The notes beneath the pieces are model-generated. The model saw only the letters and a list, made by a program, of their open reading frames with translations, did not search any database and had not been told where the DNA came from. A stretch of DNA of 6,715 nt, from contig PMMB01000076.1 of the NCBI GenBank assembly GCA_003165495.1, forward strand, positions 1,966-8,680, read 5' to 3'. The first letter of the stretch is position 1. Each line of letters opens with the position of its first letter. This DNA comes from Gammaproteobacteria bacterium (lineage in GTDB: Bacteria; Pseudomonadota; Gammaproteobacteria; Steroidobacterales; Steroidobacteraceae). Position numbers and translations under genes: made by a program. Below, in pieces: positions 6,261-6,715 of this stretch.

Positions 6261-6715
6261 CGGTAATCCATGGCCATGGCTTGACGGACGGCGTCCAGCG
6301 TATCGCGCGCCGCTCCTCGCGCCCGTTCGCACCCTTCGGCGATGATACCGCGTACCAGTTCGGGATTCTCTTCAAACTCTTGCGCCCGTTTCGAGATCGC
6401 AGACACTTCCTCGACGATCTTTTCGATCAGAGGCGCCTTGCATTCCAAGCAACCGATACCCGCGCTGCGGCAACCCTGTTGCACCCAGGCTTGAGTGTCG
6501 GCGTTTGAATACAATTGATGCAGATCCCAGACGGGGCACTTGTCGGGATCGCCCGGATCGGTGCGCCGCACGCGGGCAGGATCCGTTTGCATGGCTTTAA
6601 CCTTCTTGACGATCGAATCCGTGTCTTCGCGCAAGCCAATCGTGTTGCCGTAGGACTTCGACATTTTGCGCCCGTCCAACCCCGGCACCTTGGGTGTCGC
6701 GGTGAGCAGCGCCTC
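6257..6715 (-). CDS. trpS: Tryptophanyl-tRNA synthetase, C-terminal part (5' end outside window)
   Basis: 152 C-terminal residues are visible; the frame is open to the window edge, so the HIGH-motif half lies beyond it. The class I KMSKS loop is present as GRKMSKSYGNTIGL (KMSKS at 6653-6667), followed by the TrpRS-type region VKKVKAMQTDPARVRRTDPGDPDKCPVW and the C-terminal helical domain with the anticodon-binding part. It charges tRNA-Trp in the cytosol. Four cysteines form C-x21-C-x6-C-x2-C (codons at 6536, 6470, 6449 and 6440), almost the C-x22-C-x6-C-x2-C iron-sulfur site known from Thermotoga maritima TrpRS. This branch differs clearly from E. coli TrpS, whose corresponding region lacks the cluster. 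The stop codon overlaps the scpA start. Confidence 0.95.
   Translation of the reverse strand, partial: EALLTATPKVPGLDGRKMSKSYGNTIGLREDTDSIVKKVKAMQTDPARVRRTDPGDPDKCPVWDLHQLYSNADTQAWVQQGCRSAGIGCLECKAPLIEKIVEEVSAISKRAQEFEENPELVRGIIAEGCERARGAARDTLDAVRQAMAMDYR
6440..6538 (-). other. Probable [4Fe-4S] cysteine cluster in TrpRS
   Basis: Cys codons at 6536-6538, 6470-6472, 6449-6451 and 6440-6442 give C-x21-C-x6-C-x2-C, in the segments KCPVW and GCRSAGIGCLECK. The last two spacings equal those of the iron-sulfur TrpRS of T. maritima; the first is one residue shorter. Confidence 0.7.

Noticed and set aside
6261..6332. Upstream extension of scpA to base 6332
   Set aside because: The extra 24 codons encode Arg/Gly-rich sequence unlike ScpA and overlap the trpS coding end; ATG 6260 with ATGA coupling is the better start.

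Overview
This 6.7 kb GC-rich window is ordinary-looking bacterial chromosome, densely coding on both strands, with no sign of mobile DNA, RNA genes or CRISPR. Gene content points to a gammaproteobacterium: the order trpS-scpA-scpB-rluB, a YciK-type short-chain dehydrogenase and an RmuC. A lineage near Xanthomonadales, Nevskiales or Steroidobacterales is a reasonable guess, but it is inference only.

Left half, plus strand (1-3803): the 3' part of rmuC (5' end outside the window), a divergent squalene/phytoene synthase-fold protein overlapping the rmuC end, a YciK-like SDR oxidoreductase, and an exported MetX-like alpha/beta hydrolase. Overlaps or gaps of at most about 20 bases suggest co-transcription from a promoter upstream of the window. 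No shared pathway is obvious.

Right half, minus strand (6715-3809, read right to left): the C-terminal part of trpS, then scpA, scpB and an RluB-family gene. Each of the last three starts inside the stop codon of the gene before it (ATGA, ATGA, TGATG), so this is a tightly coupled operon. ScpA and ScpB are the kleisin and winged-helix partners of SMC condensin. The two gene sets converge with only 5 bases between stop codons.

The points most worth a second look are: (1) the RluB-family protein keeps its S4 RNA-binding domain and overall fold, but the catalytic GRLD motif, the KPxG motif and the EGxNREVRR motif are all replaced, although it sits in the standard rluB position; (2) the TrpRS fragment carries a C-x21-C-x6-C-x2-C cluster like the [4Fe-4S] site of Thermotoga maritima TrpRS; (3) the squalene/phytoene synthase homologue lacks the Asp-rich catalytic motifs; (4) the MetX-like hydrolase has a signal peptide. 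I see no stretch over 300 bases without a gene, and nothing that amounts to a clearly new multi-gene system.
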